Below the pieces are notes generated by a model that was given only the letters and a program-made list of their open reading frames with translations, had not been told where the DNA came from and did no database searches. The position numbers were made by a program, and so were the translations under genes. From contig JBDTNQ010000071.1 of NCBI GenBank assembly GCA_039933635.1, forward strand, positions 1-23,276: DNA of 23,276 nucleotides, read 5' to 3'. Source of the DNA: JBDTNQ01 sp039933635. GTDB taxonomy: Bacteria > Acidobacteriota > Vicinamibacteria > Vicinamibacterales > SCN-69-37. Positions within the stretch are counted from its first letter, which is position 1; every line of letters begins with the position of its first letter. Below are positions 1 to 7,648 of the stretch, piece after piece.

Positions 1-78
1 CTGCTGTTTTTTTCCCATCGATCACAGTTCTGGATCGCCCTAAAGACAGAATGGCCGCGACCGATTACAGGGGAGACC

Positions 79-1131
79 ATGACCCCGGCCGATGTTGCCC
101 TTGCCTCGTTCGTCGACCGGTTGATCGGCGTCCTGTCCCTGCTCCCACCGGACGCTGAATCCGCCGATACCGACGCGTTCCGCCAGAAGCTCGAAGAGTA
201 CCGCCATGTCGTGATGGATCCGACGCGCCGCATGGAAGTGCCGCGCGTGACCGAAGCGTGCGTCGTGGCCTGCCAGCAGTACTTCAAGCTGTCGAAGCAA
301 TACCACCACGATCGCGAGGAAGAGCTGAAGGAACTGATCGGCATCCTGCGCGACGCCGCGAAGATGTCGGTTGGCGATTCGACCGAGTTCAACGCCCAGG
401 TGCTGGCCTCGTCGCAGCGCTTTGGCACGATGGTCGAACTCGACGACATTCGCGATCTGAAGCGCCAGCTCGTGGCCGAGGTCTCGACGCTGCGACACAA
501 CGTCGAGGAAAAGCAACGGCGTGATGAGCGTGCCTATCTGAGTTTGAACAGCCGGGTCGAGGCGCTGCAGTCGCGGTTGAGTGAAGTCGAGGAAGAGGCG
601 TCGACCGACCCGCTGACGCGCATTGGCAATCGCGGGCGCTTCCAGCGCACGCTGGCCCGCATGATGGAGACGGCGCGCGAGCAGGGCTCGCCGCTCGCGC
701 TCGCCATGCTCGACGTGGACAACTTCAAGACCATCAACGACACCCACGGCCATCCGATTGGTGACCGCGTGCTGCTCTGCACCGCGCAGTGGCTGTCGAA
801 AGGCCTGCGGCAGACCGACTTCGTTGCCCGGTACGGCGGCGAGGAATTCGCCGTCTTGCTGGGGAACGCCACGGCTGGCCACGTCGAAGAACGCATGAAG
901 CAGGTGCTGGCGGACATCGCGGCCAGCAGCTACGAATACGAACTGCTCGGCAAGAAGGAGCGCGTGCGCTTCACGCTCAGCTGCGGCCTGACGGATCTCC
1001 TGCCGAACGAATCCGAGGAAGAATTCATTCAACGCGCGGACGATGCGTTGTATGAGGCCAAGCGGAAGGGCAAGAACCGCGTCGTGTGCCGCAAGAAGAC
1101 GACGCTGAAGAGCTTGCTGAACTGGGGCTAG
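79..1131 (+). CDS. GGDEF-domain diguanylate cyclase (cytosolic)
   Basis: The 350-residue product should make the second messenger cyclic di-GMP from two GTP. The C-terminal half (about residues 173-340) is a GGDEF domain with the active-site signature GGEEF at 253-257. An RxxD inhibitory-site motif (R244 to D247) lies five residues before it, the canonical place for product feedback inhibition. Residues about 130-172 are rich in charged heptads and look like a coiled coil that could dimerise the cyclase. The first 130 residues match no sensor domain I recognise, and there is no signal peptide or membrane segment, so the protein is probably cytosolic. The ATG is preceded by a clear Shine-Dalgarno (AGGGGAGA). 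The gene is convergent with the next one across a shared hairpin terminator. The cyclase call is firm; the input signal is unknown. Confidence 0.93.
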   Translation: MTPADVALASFVDRLIGVLSLLPPDAESADTDAFRQKLEEYRHVVMDPTRRMEVPRVTEACVVACQQYFKLSKQYHHDREEELKELIGILRDAAKMSVGDSTEFNAQVLASSQRFGTMVELDDIRDLKRQLVAEVSTLRHNVEEKQRRDERAYLSLNSRVEALQSRLSEVEEEASTDPLTRIGNRGRFQRTLARMMETAREQGSPLALAMLDVDNFKTINDTHGHPIGDRVLLCTAQWLSKGLRQTDFVARYGGEEFAVLLGNATAGHVEERMKQVLADIAASSYEYELLGKKERVRFTLSCGLTDLLPNESEEEFIQRADDALYEAKRKGKNRVVCRKKTTLKSLLNWG

Positions 1132-1176
1132 GCATTAGCGCTTCACCGCGGCGCAATCACTCGAGAGCTGAAACCT

Positions 1177-1206
1177 AAAGGGCCCGCGCGGTGCGCGGGC
1201 CCTTTT
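1177..1206. terminator. Bidirectional intrinsic terminator between convergent genes
   Basis: A perfect 13-bp stem (1177-1189 paired with 1193-1205) closes a three-base loop. It starts with AAA and ends with TTTT, so both strands give a GC-rich hairpin followed by a short U run. It sits between the stop of the GGDEF gene (1131) and the stop of the leftward secreted-protein gene (1223), where a shared terminator is expected. Confidence 0.88.
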
Positions 1207-1222
1207 GATTTCGGTCGACGAG

Positions 1223-1819
1223 CTACTTGATGGCTGTCGCCGTCACCTCGACGCGAATGGTCTCGCCCGTCAATGGGTCCGTCCCGACCGTGAACTGGGA
1301 CGGCTGGCCGTCCCGCACGGTCAGCGTATTGCTCGCGCTGAAACGACGAACGCCGGCGGGCACTGAAGTGACCGCCCCCTCTCCTGACGTGGCCGCCGAG
1401 AGAGCAGCATCCGTCAGATTCATATAAACCCGGTAGACACCCGCGGTTCGGAAGTCGGCGCGGCAGTCGATGTTGGTTCCGATGTACTGGTATTCCGGCG
1501 TCGAAGAGGTCTTGCCATCATTGGTAGTGAGGATCAGAGTCCGGCCTGTGAAGACGTCTACACCCAGCCGTAGCGATGTGCTCTGGCCTTGCGGCTGAAC
1601 AACCGGGTTGTCCCTGTACGGTAGGGCCGGCACCACCAGCGTGTAAGGCAAGCTGCTGATCTTCTTCGTACCCTGCGATCGGGAAAGGACGACTTCGACT
1701 TTGAGCGGAATAGCCTCTTGAGGAATGGACGGAGCTTGGGCGGCCAGTGCAGCCACGCTCGCAGCCAGTCCAACGCACGTGGCGATGGCGAACGGCACCC
1801 TACGCTTCTGTCGGAACAT
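1223..1819 (-). CDS. Small secreted protein of unknown function (third gene of ECF sigma operon)
   Basis: This 198-residue protein has a clear Sec signal peptide: basic start (residues 1-7), hydrophobic core (about 9-26) and a probable cleavage site after AQA at 27-29. The mature part is predicted to be mostly beta strand and contains the segments SLPYTLVV (56-63), TSLRLGV (81-87) and GTNIDC (114-119). From memory, similar small exported proteins with a Y-x-x-GTNIDC-like motif recur in acidobacterial genomes, but I know of no function. It is the last gene of a leftward unit with an ECF sigma factor and a putative anti-sigma factor, overlapping the latter by 20 bases. A good Shine-Dalgarno (GGGAGA) precedes its ATG, so it is translated on its own initiation signal. 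It may be a target or sensor partner of the sigma factor; that is inference from position only. Confidence 0.75.
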   Translation of the reverse strand: MFRQKRRVPFAIATCVGLAASVAALAAQAPSIPQEAIPLKVEVVLSRSQGTKKISSLPYTLVVPALPYRDNPVVQPQGQSTSLRLGVDVFTGRTLILTTNDGKTSSTPEYQYIGTNIDCRADFRTAGVYRVYMNLTDAALSAATSGEGAVTSVPAGVRRFSASNTLTVRDGQPSQFTVGTDPLTGETIRVEVTATAIK

Positions 1820-2375
1820 GGTCTCCCACCTTTTTTGACTCTGTGCCCGGCTTGAGGTCGCCAGAAGCCCCCGGCAACTCTTCGACCTTGACCGGCGAAA
1901 TTTCGGGTAGCGGCTCCACGACTACCGGAGCATCGGTATTCCCCACAGGCGCAAGGACGACGCGCCCTTCGCGAACTGCGACCATCAACTTTCGCAGGGC
2001 TATCGCCTGATCTGGCGGCACAAGAACCTCGGGCTCGACTCGTTGCGGCAAGGCCTTGACGGCGATTCGCCCGAGCCGCACGCGCACTGGAGTGATGGCA
2101 GGCTTTTCCGATACGCCTGGTGCTGGTGTCGCGGGCGACGCAATCGGCGCAGTTTTCGTCGAGCGTCGTGCGGACTCCGACGGCGGCTGCATACGCGTGG
2201 CGACGATAGCGACCAGGACGGCACAAGTCGCTGCCGCGGCAAGCCACCACGGCCTGGTCGGCCGCACGGCCCGCCGGGTCACTTCATTCCGCACCCGCGC
2301 CTCAAACCCAGGCGTCGGCTCGACCGCCATCAGTTCGCGCAACTCGTCGAGAATCTCGTCGCGGTCTTCTGTCAT
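1800..2375 (-). CDS. Putative membrane-anchored anti-sigma factor
   Basis: The 191-residue product has a short acidic/amphipathic cytosolic N-terminus (1-40), a single membrane segment at about 43-60 (starting WWLAAAA), and an exported C-terminal region rich in Pro, Val and Glu. This is the usual layout of an anti-sigma factor that holds an ECF sigma factor at the membrane. Its ATG overlaps the stop codon of the upstream sigma gene as ATGA (2375-2372), implying translational coupling and balanced amounts. The zinc-binding HxxxCxxC motif of ZAS anti-sigma factors is absent from the N-terminus, so any sigma-binding helix belongs to another class. The function is inferred mainly from topology and gene order. 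Alternatively it is a structural membrane protein of unknown role. Confidence 0.68.
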   Translation of the reverse strand: MTEDRDEILDELRELMAVEPTPGFEARVRNEVTRRAVRPTRPWWLAAAATCAVLVAIVATRMQPPSESARRSTKTAPIASPATPAPGVSEKPAITPVRVRLGRIAVKALPQRVEPEVLVPPDQAIALRKLMVAVREGRVVLAPVGNTDAPVVVEPLPEISPVKVEELPGASGDLKPGTESKKVGDHVPTEA

Positions 2376-2923
2376 CGCAACCGCTCCTGCAGCTGTCTTT
2401 TCGCTTCGAAGAGTCGTGACTTCACGGTGCCCTCGGGAATGCCGAGGAGCGCGGATACGTCCTTCATGCCGTGACCCTCAATTGCGGCCAGCACCACGAC
2501 CAGCCTCAGCTTCTGGGGCAATGCGTCGATCGCGGTCCACAGTCGCGCGGCACGGTCGCTGTCGATGATCTCGTGCTCGGCGTTGCCGAAGGCCGGGCGC
2601 AGACGCGCGACGGCATCCTCACGCGCGCCACGGCGGCGATGGCCGCGTTTCCAGTCGAGCGCAATCCGGAAGGTCATCCGCACCAGCCACGCGCGAAAGC
2701 GGTCGCGATCGCGAAGCCGTCCAAACGCCCGGTGCGCACGCACGAACGCCTCTTGAGCCACGTCTTCCGCATCGGATCCGTTGCGGACCACGCTGTAGGC
2801 GACGCGAATGGCCAGCGTCGAGGATTCGGCGAGCCGGGATTCGAACTCGCGGGCCGTGTCGTCCTCGTGCCGGACCCCGGCCGTCACCAACCGTCCCGCA
2901 AACCGTTCCGCGTGTCCATCCAT
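2372..2923 (-). CDS. ECF (sigma-70 family, RpoE-like) RNA polymerase sigma factor
   Basis: The 183-residue product directs RNA polymerase to specific promoters. Region sigma-2 spans about residues 25-98 and includes DAEDVAQEAF (51-60), the classic region-2.2 core-binding helix, and FRAWLVRM-type region 2.3/2.4 sequence. Region sigma-4 spans about 125-180 and includes the helix-turn-helix GIPEGTVKSRLFEAKRQL (161-178), which recognises the -35 element. Regions 1.1 and 3 are missing, as expected for ECF factors. I chose the ATG at 2923. An in-frame GTG at 2938 adds five residues but has no Shine-Dalgarno, and a candidate ECF promoter would start transcription near 2934, after that GTG. The downstream putative anti-sigma gene overlaps by four bases. 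The signal it answers is unknown. Confidence 0.92.
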   Translation of the reverse strand: MDGHAERFAGRLVTAGVRHEDDTAREFESRLAESSTLAIRVAYSVVRNGSDAEDVAQEAFVRAHRAFGRLRDRDRFRAWLVRMTFRIALDWKRGHRRRGAREDAVARLRPAFGNAEHEIIDSDRAARLWTAIDALPQKLRLVVVLAAIEGHGMKDVSALLGIPEGTVKSRLFEAKRQLQERLR

Positions 2924-2940
2924 CAGCGCTCTACCCACAA

Positions 2941-2965
2941 GACGCCACGGTCACGGGTCTGGTTC
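2941..2965 (-). promoter_or_regulatory. Candidate ECF-type promoter (autoregulatory) of the sigma operon
   Basis: Reading leftward, GAACC (2965-2961) is followed by a 16-base spacer and CGTC (2944-2941). Many ECF promoters combine a GAAC-type -35 with a CGTC- or TCTGA-type -10 at this spacing, and ECF genes often drive themselves. Predicted transcription would begin near 2934, just upstream of the ATG at 2923. A 7-bp inverted repeat (2940-2946 with 2970-2976) overlaps the site. The match is short and could be chance. Confidence 0.4.
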
Positions 2966-3021
2966 GGAGGGCGTCTACGAGACCGGGTGGTGAACTGCCA
3001 CACCGGCCTCGAACGGCCGCG

Positions 3022-4392
3022 CTATTCCGGATCGTGCCACGCGGGGCCATCCAGCAGCCCGGCGGCCGCGGCAGGGCCCCACGTGCCGGGCGCATATGGC
3101 TGCACCGGCGGCCGATCCTTGCCGAGCACGGGATCGACGATGCGCCAGGAGTGATCGACGGCATCGGTGCGCGCGAAGAGCGTCTGGTCGCCGCGCATCG
3201 CGTCGGCCAGCAACCGCTGGTAGGCCGGCAGTACGTTCGACGTGCTGCGGCAGGCGTCAAGATTCACTTCTTCCCCGACGTTCGCATCACCGGGTTTCTT
3301 GGCGCGCGTGCCCAGTTCGATGACAACCTCTGGACTGAGCCGGAACCGCACATGATTGGCGGCCGCGGTCCTCACGTCCTCGAAGACCGCGTGCGGCGGG
3401 CGCTTGAGTACCACAAAGACTTCCGTCGACGTGATTGGCAGGGACTTCCCGGTGCGGATGTAGATCGGCACGCCTTCCCAACGCCAGGAATCGAGGTGAA
3501 TCCGCATGGCGGCGTACGTCTCGATGTCCGAATCCGGCGCGACGCCCGTTTCCCCGCGATAGCCTTCGAACTGCCCCCGTACGACCTCCGCCGGATCGAG
3601 CGGACGCATGGCCCGGAACGCCTGGCCTTTCGCATCACGAATCGCCTCGGGATCGTAGCCGGCGGGCGGCTCCATGAGGAGCAGCGCGGCAATCTGCAAC
3701 AGGTGGTTCTGCACGACGTCACGAATCGCACCCAACTCGTCGTAGAGCTTGCCGCGACTCCGAATGCCGAAATTTTCGGCCATCGTGATCTCGATGCGCT
3801 CGACGTGATCGCGGTTCCACACCGGTTCGAGGAAGCTGTTGGCGAAGCGGAAGTAGACGAGGTTCTGCACCGGCTCCTTGCCGAGGTAGTGATCGATGCG
3901 GAAGATCGATCGCTCGCGGAAGTACTTGTGCAGCACGAGGTCGAGCTCGCGCGCGGTGGCCAGGTCGCGTCCGAACGGCTTCTCGACCATGACCCGCGCG
4001 CCGTCGGCGGCGCCGGCGTCGGCGAGACCCTGCACCACGGTCGCGAACCCGCTCGGCGGAATGGCCAGGTAGTGCAGCGGGTGCGCCGCCTGCCCCAACG
4101 CCTCCTTGATGCGGTCGAACGTAGAGTGCTCGCCGTACTCGCCGCGCACATACTGCAGTTGCGCCGCCAGTCGCGGAAACCCAACGGGGTCGGCCCCTCC
4201 GTGGGCCTCAACGCTGGCGCGGGCACGCGCCACGAGGTCGTCGCGCGTCCACTCCGATCGCGAGACGCCAATCACCGGAATGTCGAGCTGGCCCGTCGCG
4301 GCAAGTCCCTGCAGCGCGGGAAAAATGTCCTTGAACGCAAGGTCACCACTCGCGCCGAAGAACACCAGGGCATCGGACCGTTCGTTAGTCAC
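3022..4392 (-). CDS. zwf: Glucose-6-phosphate dehydrogenase
   Basis: The 456-residue enzyme oxidises glucose 6-phosphate to 6-phosphogluconolactone, making NADPH at the entry to the pentose phosphate or Entner-Doudoroff pathway. The N-terminal Rossmann fold has GASGDLA at 13-19, EKPFGRDL is at 137-144, and the substrate-binding/catalytic signature RIDHYLGKE is at 165-173 with the active His in the DHY triad region. The C-terminal half carries the family pattern including IRTGKSLP. After GASGDLA the sequence reads FKDIFPAL rather than the more familiar xRKLxPAL, so the Arg that often contacts the NADP phosphate is replaced by Lys-Asp. This variant occurs in a recognised branch of the family, and cofactor preference could differ. 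Start is GTG, supported by AGGAG seven bases upstream. No neighbouring pgl or gnd is present. Confidence 0.93.
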   Translation of the reverse strand: MTNERSDALVFFGASGDLAFKDIFPALQGLAATGQLDIPVIGVSRSEWTRDDLVARARASVEAHGGADPVGFPRLAAQLQYVRGEYGEHSTFDRIKEALGQAAHPLHYLAIPPSGFATVVQGLADAGAADGARVMVEKPFGRDLATARELDLVLHKYFRERSIFRIDHYLGKEPVQNLVYFRFANSFLEPVWNRDHVERIEITMAENFGIRSRGKLYDELGAIRDVVQNHLLQIAALLLMEPPAGYDPEAIRDAKGQAFRAMRPLDPAEVVRGQFEGYRGETGVAPDSDIETYAAMRIHLDSWRWEGVPIYIRTGKSLPITSTEVFVVLKRPPHAVFEDVRTAAANHVRFRLSPEVVIELGTRAKKPGDANVGEEVNLDACRSTSNVLPAYQRLLADAMRGDQTLFARTDAVDHSWRIVDPVLGKDRPPVQPYAPGTWGPAAAAGLLDGPAWHDPE

Positions 4393-4478
4393 AAGAGAAC
4401 TCCTGACGCGAGCGAGGACAACTGCGGCATTGTCCCATCGGCCGGACCACCGCGCAAACCAACACGCGGGATCTCTTT

Positions 4479-4486
4479 GCTAAGAT
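4479..4486 (+). promoter_or_regulatory. Candidate extended -10 promoter for the DUF454 gene
   Basis: TGC followed by TAAGAT (4481-4486) fits an extended -10 element in the divergent gap between zwf and the DUF454 gene. Transcription would begin near 4493, giving a leader of only about nine bases before the GTG at 4502. I see no convincing -35 at 16-18 bases upstream. Confidence 0.35.
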
Positions 4487-4501
4487 GCGAGTGAGCCTCA
4501 C

Positions 4502-4909
4502 GTGACGGCGCGTCTACTGAAAGGTCTGCTCGTCGTCTGCGGCACCATCGCCGTGGCCCTGGGCGTCATCGGCATCTTCGTGCCATTGATGCCGACCACG
4601 GTATTTCTGTTGCTCGCGGCCGCCTGTTACGCCCGCAGTTCCGATCGCTTCTACCAGAAGCTCATGTCCAACCGCTGGCTCGGGTCCTACATCCGCAACA
4701 GCCGCGAGGGCCGTGGCATGACCCGCCGCCAGAAGATCGTCACCCTCTCGATGCTCTGGGTCGGTATCGGTGCGAGCGCAGTCTGGTCGGTCGAGTCCGC
4801 GTGGCTTCGCGCGCTCCTGGTCGCGATTGCCCTTGGCGTGACCGTTCATGTTGCGCGGCTCAAGGTCGCGGCTCCTGCGTCGCTTCCGGCGCCGGGCCAA
4901 CCAGCCTGA
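4502..4909 (+). CDS. DUF454 (YbaN-like) inner membrane protein
   Basis: The 135-residue protein has the DUF454 pattern: an N-terminal hydrophobic pair with GVIGIFVPLMPTTVFLLLAAACYARSS (about residues 20-46), a central basic segment with LGSYIRNSREGRGM (about 60-73), and two more hydrophobic helices (about 79-115). It is an integral membrane protein of unknown biochemical role. The length matches the family. The start is GTG 4502; the ATG at 4485 and the GTG at 4491 are out of frame. It is divergent from zwf and followed 25 bases later by the large secreted Asp-box protein gene, probably on the same transcript. Confidence 0.88.
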   Translation: MTARLLKGLLVVCGTIAVALGVIGIFVPLMPTTVFLLLAAACYARSSDRFYQKLMSNRWLGSYIRNSREGRGMTRRQKIVTLSMLWVGIGASAVWSVESAWLRALLVAIALGVTVHVARLKVAAPASLPAPGQPA

Positions 4910-4934
4910 CCGCGGGTCACCCGAATCGAGCCGC

Positions 4935-7598
4935 ATGTCGTTCCCACGCGTCGCCGGCTCCGTCGCAATTGTCGTCGGTGCGCTGATCGCCGGCGCTTCG
5001 AGCCTGCCGGCGCAGCCCGCGGCTGCCATCGACGTCAGCGTCTTCAGCCGGATGATGTGGCGTTCACTCGGGCCGTTCCGATCGGGCGCGGCCACCGCGG
5101 CGTCGGGGTCTACTGAACCGGGCGTGTTCTTCGAGGGCGTCGCCGGCGCCGGACTCTGGAAGACGTCGGACAACGGCGTGTCATGGGACCAGGTGTTCGA
5201 CGCGCCGCCACACGGTTCCGTCATGTCGGTGGCCGTAGCGCCCTCGCAATCCGCCGTCGTCTACGCCGGCCTTGGCGCCAGCGCGGCCACACCATCGCCA
5301 GGTAGCCTGTACCGCTCGAACGACGAAGGACGGACATGGACGTCAACGCCGTTTCGGACCACGGGCTCGGTTGTCGCGATTGCCATCGATGCGCGTGATG
5401 CGGCGCACATCTGGATTGCCGTCGCGTGCGCAGCCGCCGCGGCGCCGGCCGACTGCGGCCTCTACCAATCGACCAACGGCGGCCAGTCGTTCGTCCCGTC
5501 GACACTTGGTGGCCCGTCGACGTCCGCCCGGGCGGTGCTGCTCGACCCCGCGAACAGCTCGACGCTCTACGCCGTGGTGGACGTGTCCGCCTCGCCGGAC
5601 GCCAGCACCGTGTTCAAGTCGACGAACGGTGGCGCCGGCTGGCGGCCGATTGTCTCCGGCCTGCCGAATGCCGGGGTGCTCAGGCACCTGACTGTGGCCC
5701 TGGCTCCGTCTTCGACCAACCGGCTCTATGCGACCGCTGATGTGGGAAGTGAGACGCAGGTGTTCCGCTCCGACGACGGCGGCGCCAACTGGAGTTCCAC
5801 TGGCGCGGCGATGGCGCCGGGGCCGAACTTTAGCGCAGGAGCAATCTCGGTCGATCGGGAGAATGCCGACACGGTGCTGATCGCGGCCGGCGACGTCTGG
5901 GCCTCCGCGGACGCCGGGCGTTCGCTGACTCGCTGGCCTGCGCCGCTCGATGGCGATCCCCGATTCATCGCGCGCGGCCCCTCCGGAACAGTCGCCATCG
6001 GCGGCGCGAATGGCCTGCGCATCAGCGTCAACGGCGGCCGAACGTGGAGCTCAGGGTTCGCGCAACCCACCGCTGACGTCGCGACCGTCGCCACGGATGG
6101 GGCGTTTCCGTTTCGGGTGTGTGGCACACAGGAAGGCACGGGGCCCGTCTGTGTTCCAAGCCGCGTGGAGCGCGACCGCATCGGCCTGCCGCAATGGCAG
6201 GTGATTCCGCTCGGACGAAACACGCTCCCGGACCCGAACGATCCGGACGTGCTGTACGACGGCAGCGGCGCGCGATTCGATCGCCGCACCGCACAGGTTG
6301 TGGACACGGGCCCGTCGGACTTCGAGGGCCGCGCCGACGCGGCGCTGGCGTTCAGTCCGGACGGCCGCACGATCTATCTCGCAGATCGAACGATCCGTCG
6401 CAGCGTCAACGCGGGACAGTCCTGGACGACACTCCCGGTGTCGACGGGATCGGCGCGCATCTCGGCAATGGCCGTGTCGTCAATTGATGCACGGACCCTT
6501 TGGGCTGGCGCGACGGACGGCACCGTGCGCGTATCGCGCGACTCCGGCGCGACGTGGACGAGCGGAACCGTCGCTGCGGCAGCCGCGATTCTGCGGCTCG
6601 AGCCGTCACACTTCGACGCGCAGAGCGCCTACGCGACGCTCGCGTCCGGCCCGTTGCTCGTTCGCACGCGCGACGGCGGCGCGTCCTGGCAACCAATCGT
6701 GAACGGTCTCCGAACGGCGGAGCGCGTGTTCGTCGTACGCGAGGATCCCTTCCGGCGGGGCCTGCTGCTGGCCGGGACGGACCGATCGATCTTCGCGTCG
6801 TTCGACGATGGTGAATCCTGGCAGCCGTGGGGCCTGAATCTTCCGGGGACCAGCGTGCGCGACTTGACGATCCGAGACTCGACCATCGTCGTCGCGACCG
6901 GCGGGCGCGGATTCTGGGCGCTCGACGACATGTCGCCCTTGCGGCAATTGACGGCCGACGTCGGACGCGCCGATGCGTTTCTCTTTCGGCCCGCGCCCGC
7001 CTATCGTCTGCGGGCAGTGGCGCGCGGCCCGGTAGCGGGCGATGCTCCCATGCCCGCTCCGGCGCCCGAAGGCGCCACCCTCTCATTTCTGATCGGGCGC
7101 AACGCGCGGGGACCGGTGACCCTGGAGATCATCGAGACCGCGGCCGACGAGGTGATCCGCCGCTATGACCTGACGGCCGATGGCGCCGCGGGACTGCATC
7201 AGATCGTGTGGGACCTGCGCTACGGTCCACCAAGCCCCGCGGCCGGTGACCGCGGCCCGCTCGTTCTACCAGCGACATATCAGGTCCGTCTGACCGTGAA
7301 TGGCCGGCCATTGCGACAGGCGGTGGTCGTGCGCATGGATCCCCGACTGCGCGCGCCCGCCGCGGATCTCACGGCGCAGTTGACACTGGCACGACGTCTC
7401 GCGACACAGATCACCGAGACCGACCGCGCGCTGGTAACGGCCGCGCCTGAACGCCGCGCCGCGCTCGTTGAGGCACTCGGCGCTCTTCGAGTGCTCGCGT
7501 CACGCGTCGAGCGCGCCGACGTGCGCCCGTCTCCTGCCCTCGATGCCGACGCCGCGTCCGCCCTCTCGCGCGCGATGAGCGCGGTCGGCGCGCCGTGA
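4935..7598 (+). CDS. Large secreted BNR/Asp-box beta-propeller protein (VPS10/sialidase-like fold)
   Basis: The 887-residue product begins with a signal peptide (hydrophobic core about residues 8-24, probable cleavage after LPAQPA). The body, about residues 78-630, holds roughly ten Asp-box motifs of the form S/T-x-D/N-x-G-x-T/S-W, for example SDNGVSW, SNDEGRTW, STNGGQSF, STNGGAGW, SDDGGANW, SVNGGRTW, SVNAGQSW, SRDSGATW, TRDGGASW and SFDDGESW. These mark beta-propeller blades as in sialidases and VPS10-type domains. After the propeller, about residues 725-820 look like an Ig/FlgD-like module (LHQIVWDLRYGP), then an Ala/Arg-rich helical end. Such proteins are often labelled 'glycosyl hydrolase', but I see no sialidase FRIP motif or catalytic set, so no activity should be assumed. 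I chose ATG 4935 because the signal peptide begins there; an in-frame ATG at 4848 would overlap DUF454 and bury the signal. Confidence 0.85.
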   Translation: MSFPRVAGSVAIVVGALIAGASSLPAQPAAAIDVSVFSRMMWRSLGPFRSGAATAASGSTEPGVFFEGVAGAGLWKTSDNGVSWDQVFDAPPHGSVMSVAVAPSQSAVVYAGLGASAATPSPGSLYRSNDEGRTWTSTPFRTTGSVVAIAIDARDAAHIWIAVACAAAAAPADCGLYQSTNGGQSFVPSTLGGPSTSARAVLLDPANSSTLYAVVDVSASPDASTVFKSTNGGAGWRPIVSGLPNAGVLRHLTVALAPSSTNRLYATADVGSETQVFRSDDGGANWSSTGAAMAPGPNFSAGAISVDRENADTVLIAAGDVWASADAGRSLTRWPAPLDGDPRFIARGPSGTVAIGGANGLRISVNGGRTWSSGFAQPTADVATVATDGAFPFRVCGTQEGTGPVCVPSRVERDRIGLPQWQVIPLGRNTLPDPNDPDVLYDGSGARFDRRTAQVVDTGPSDFEGRADAALAFSPDGRTIYLADRTIRRSVNAGQSWTTLPVSTGSARISAMAVSSIDARTLWAGATDGTVRVSRDSGATWTSGTVAAAAAILRLEPSHFDAQSAYATLASGPLLVRTRDGGASWQPIVNGLRTAERVFVVREDPFRRGLLLAGTDRSIFASFDDGESWQPWGLNLPGTSVRDLTIRDSTIVVATGGRGFWALDDMSPLRQLTADVGRADAFLFRPAPAYRLRAVARGPVAGDAPMPAPAPEGATLSFLIGRNARGPVTLEIIETAADEVIRRYDLTADGAAGLHQIVWDLRYGPPSPAAGDRGPLVLPATYQVRLTVNGRPLRQAVVVRMDPRLRAPAADLTAQLTLARRLATQITETDRALVTAAPERRAALVEALGALRVLASRVERADVRPSPALDADAASALSRAMSAVGAP

Positions 7599-7606
7599 GG
7601 GCCACA

Positions 7607-7630
7607 GCCGTCTCGCGTTGACGAGACGGC
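7607..7630. terminator. Perfect 9-bp hairpin between the Asp-box gene and the PAP2 gene
   Basis: GCCGTCTCG (7607-7615) pairs perfectly with CGAGACGGC (7622-7630) around a six-base loop, starting eight bases after the Asp-box stop codon. No T tract follows, so it may be a weak terminator or 3'-end stabiliser rather than a classic intrinsic terminator. It lies immediately upstream of the -10-like element of the next gene and could also act as an operator-like inverted repeat. Confidence 0.5.
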
Positions 7631-7635
7631 CCTGA

Positions 7636-7641
7636 TATTCT
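7636..7641 (+). promoter_or_regulatory. -10-like element TATTCT placed for a leaderless start of the PAP2 gene
   Basis: TATTCT ends exactly seven bases before the GTG start at 7649, so transcription would begin at or next to the start codon. No Shine-Dalgarno is present between hairpin and start. The same spacing recurs upstream of the genes at 9326 and 14230. Confidence 0.5.
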
Positions 7642-7648
7642 CGCGCGA

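Noticed and set aside
28..50. TTCTG/CAGAA inverted repeat upstream of the GGDEF gene
   Set aside because: Five-base arms with a 13-base spacer are too weak to call an operator without a second copy or conservation.
4848..4934. Earlier in-frame start for the Asp-box protein
   Set aside because: It would overlap the DUF454 gene and place 29 charged residues before a clear signal peptide that starts at 4935.
7618..7623. TTGACG as a -35 element for the PAP2 gene
   Set aside because: It is only 12 bases from the TATTCT hexamer, too close for a normal promoter, and it lies mostly in the loop of the 7607-7630 hairpin.
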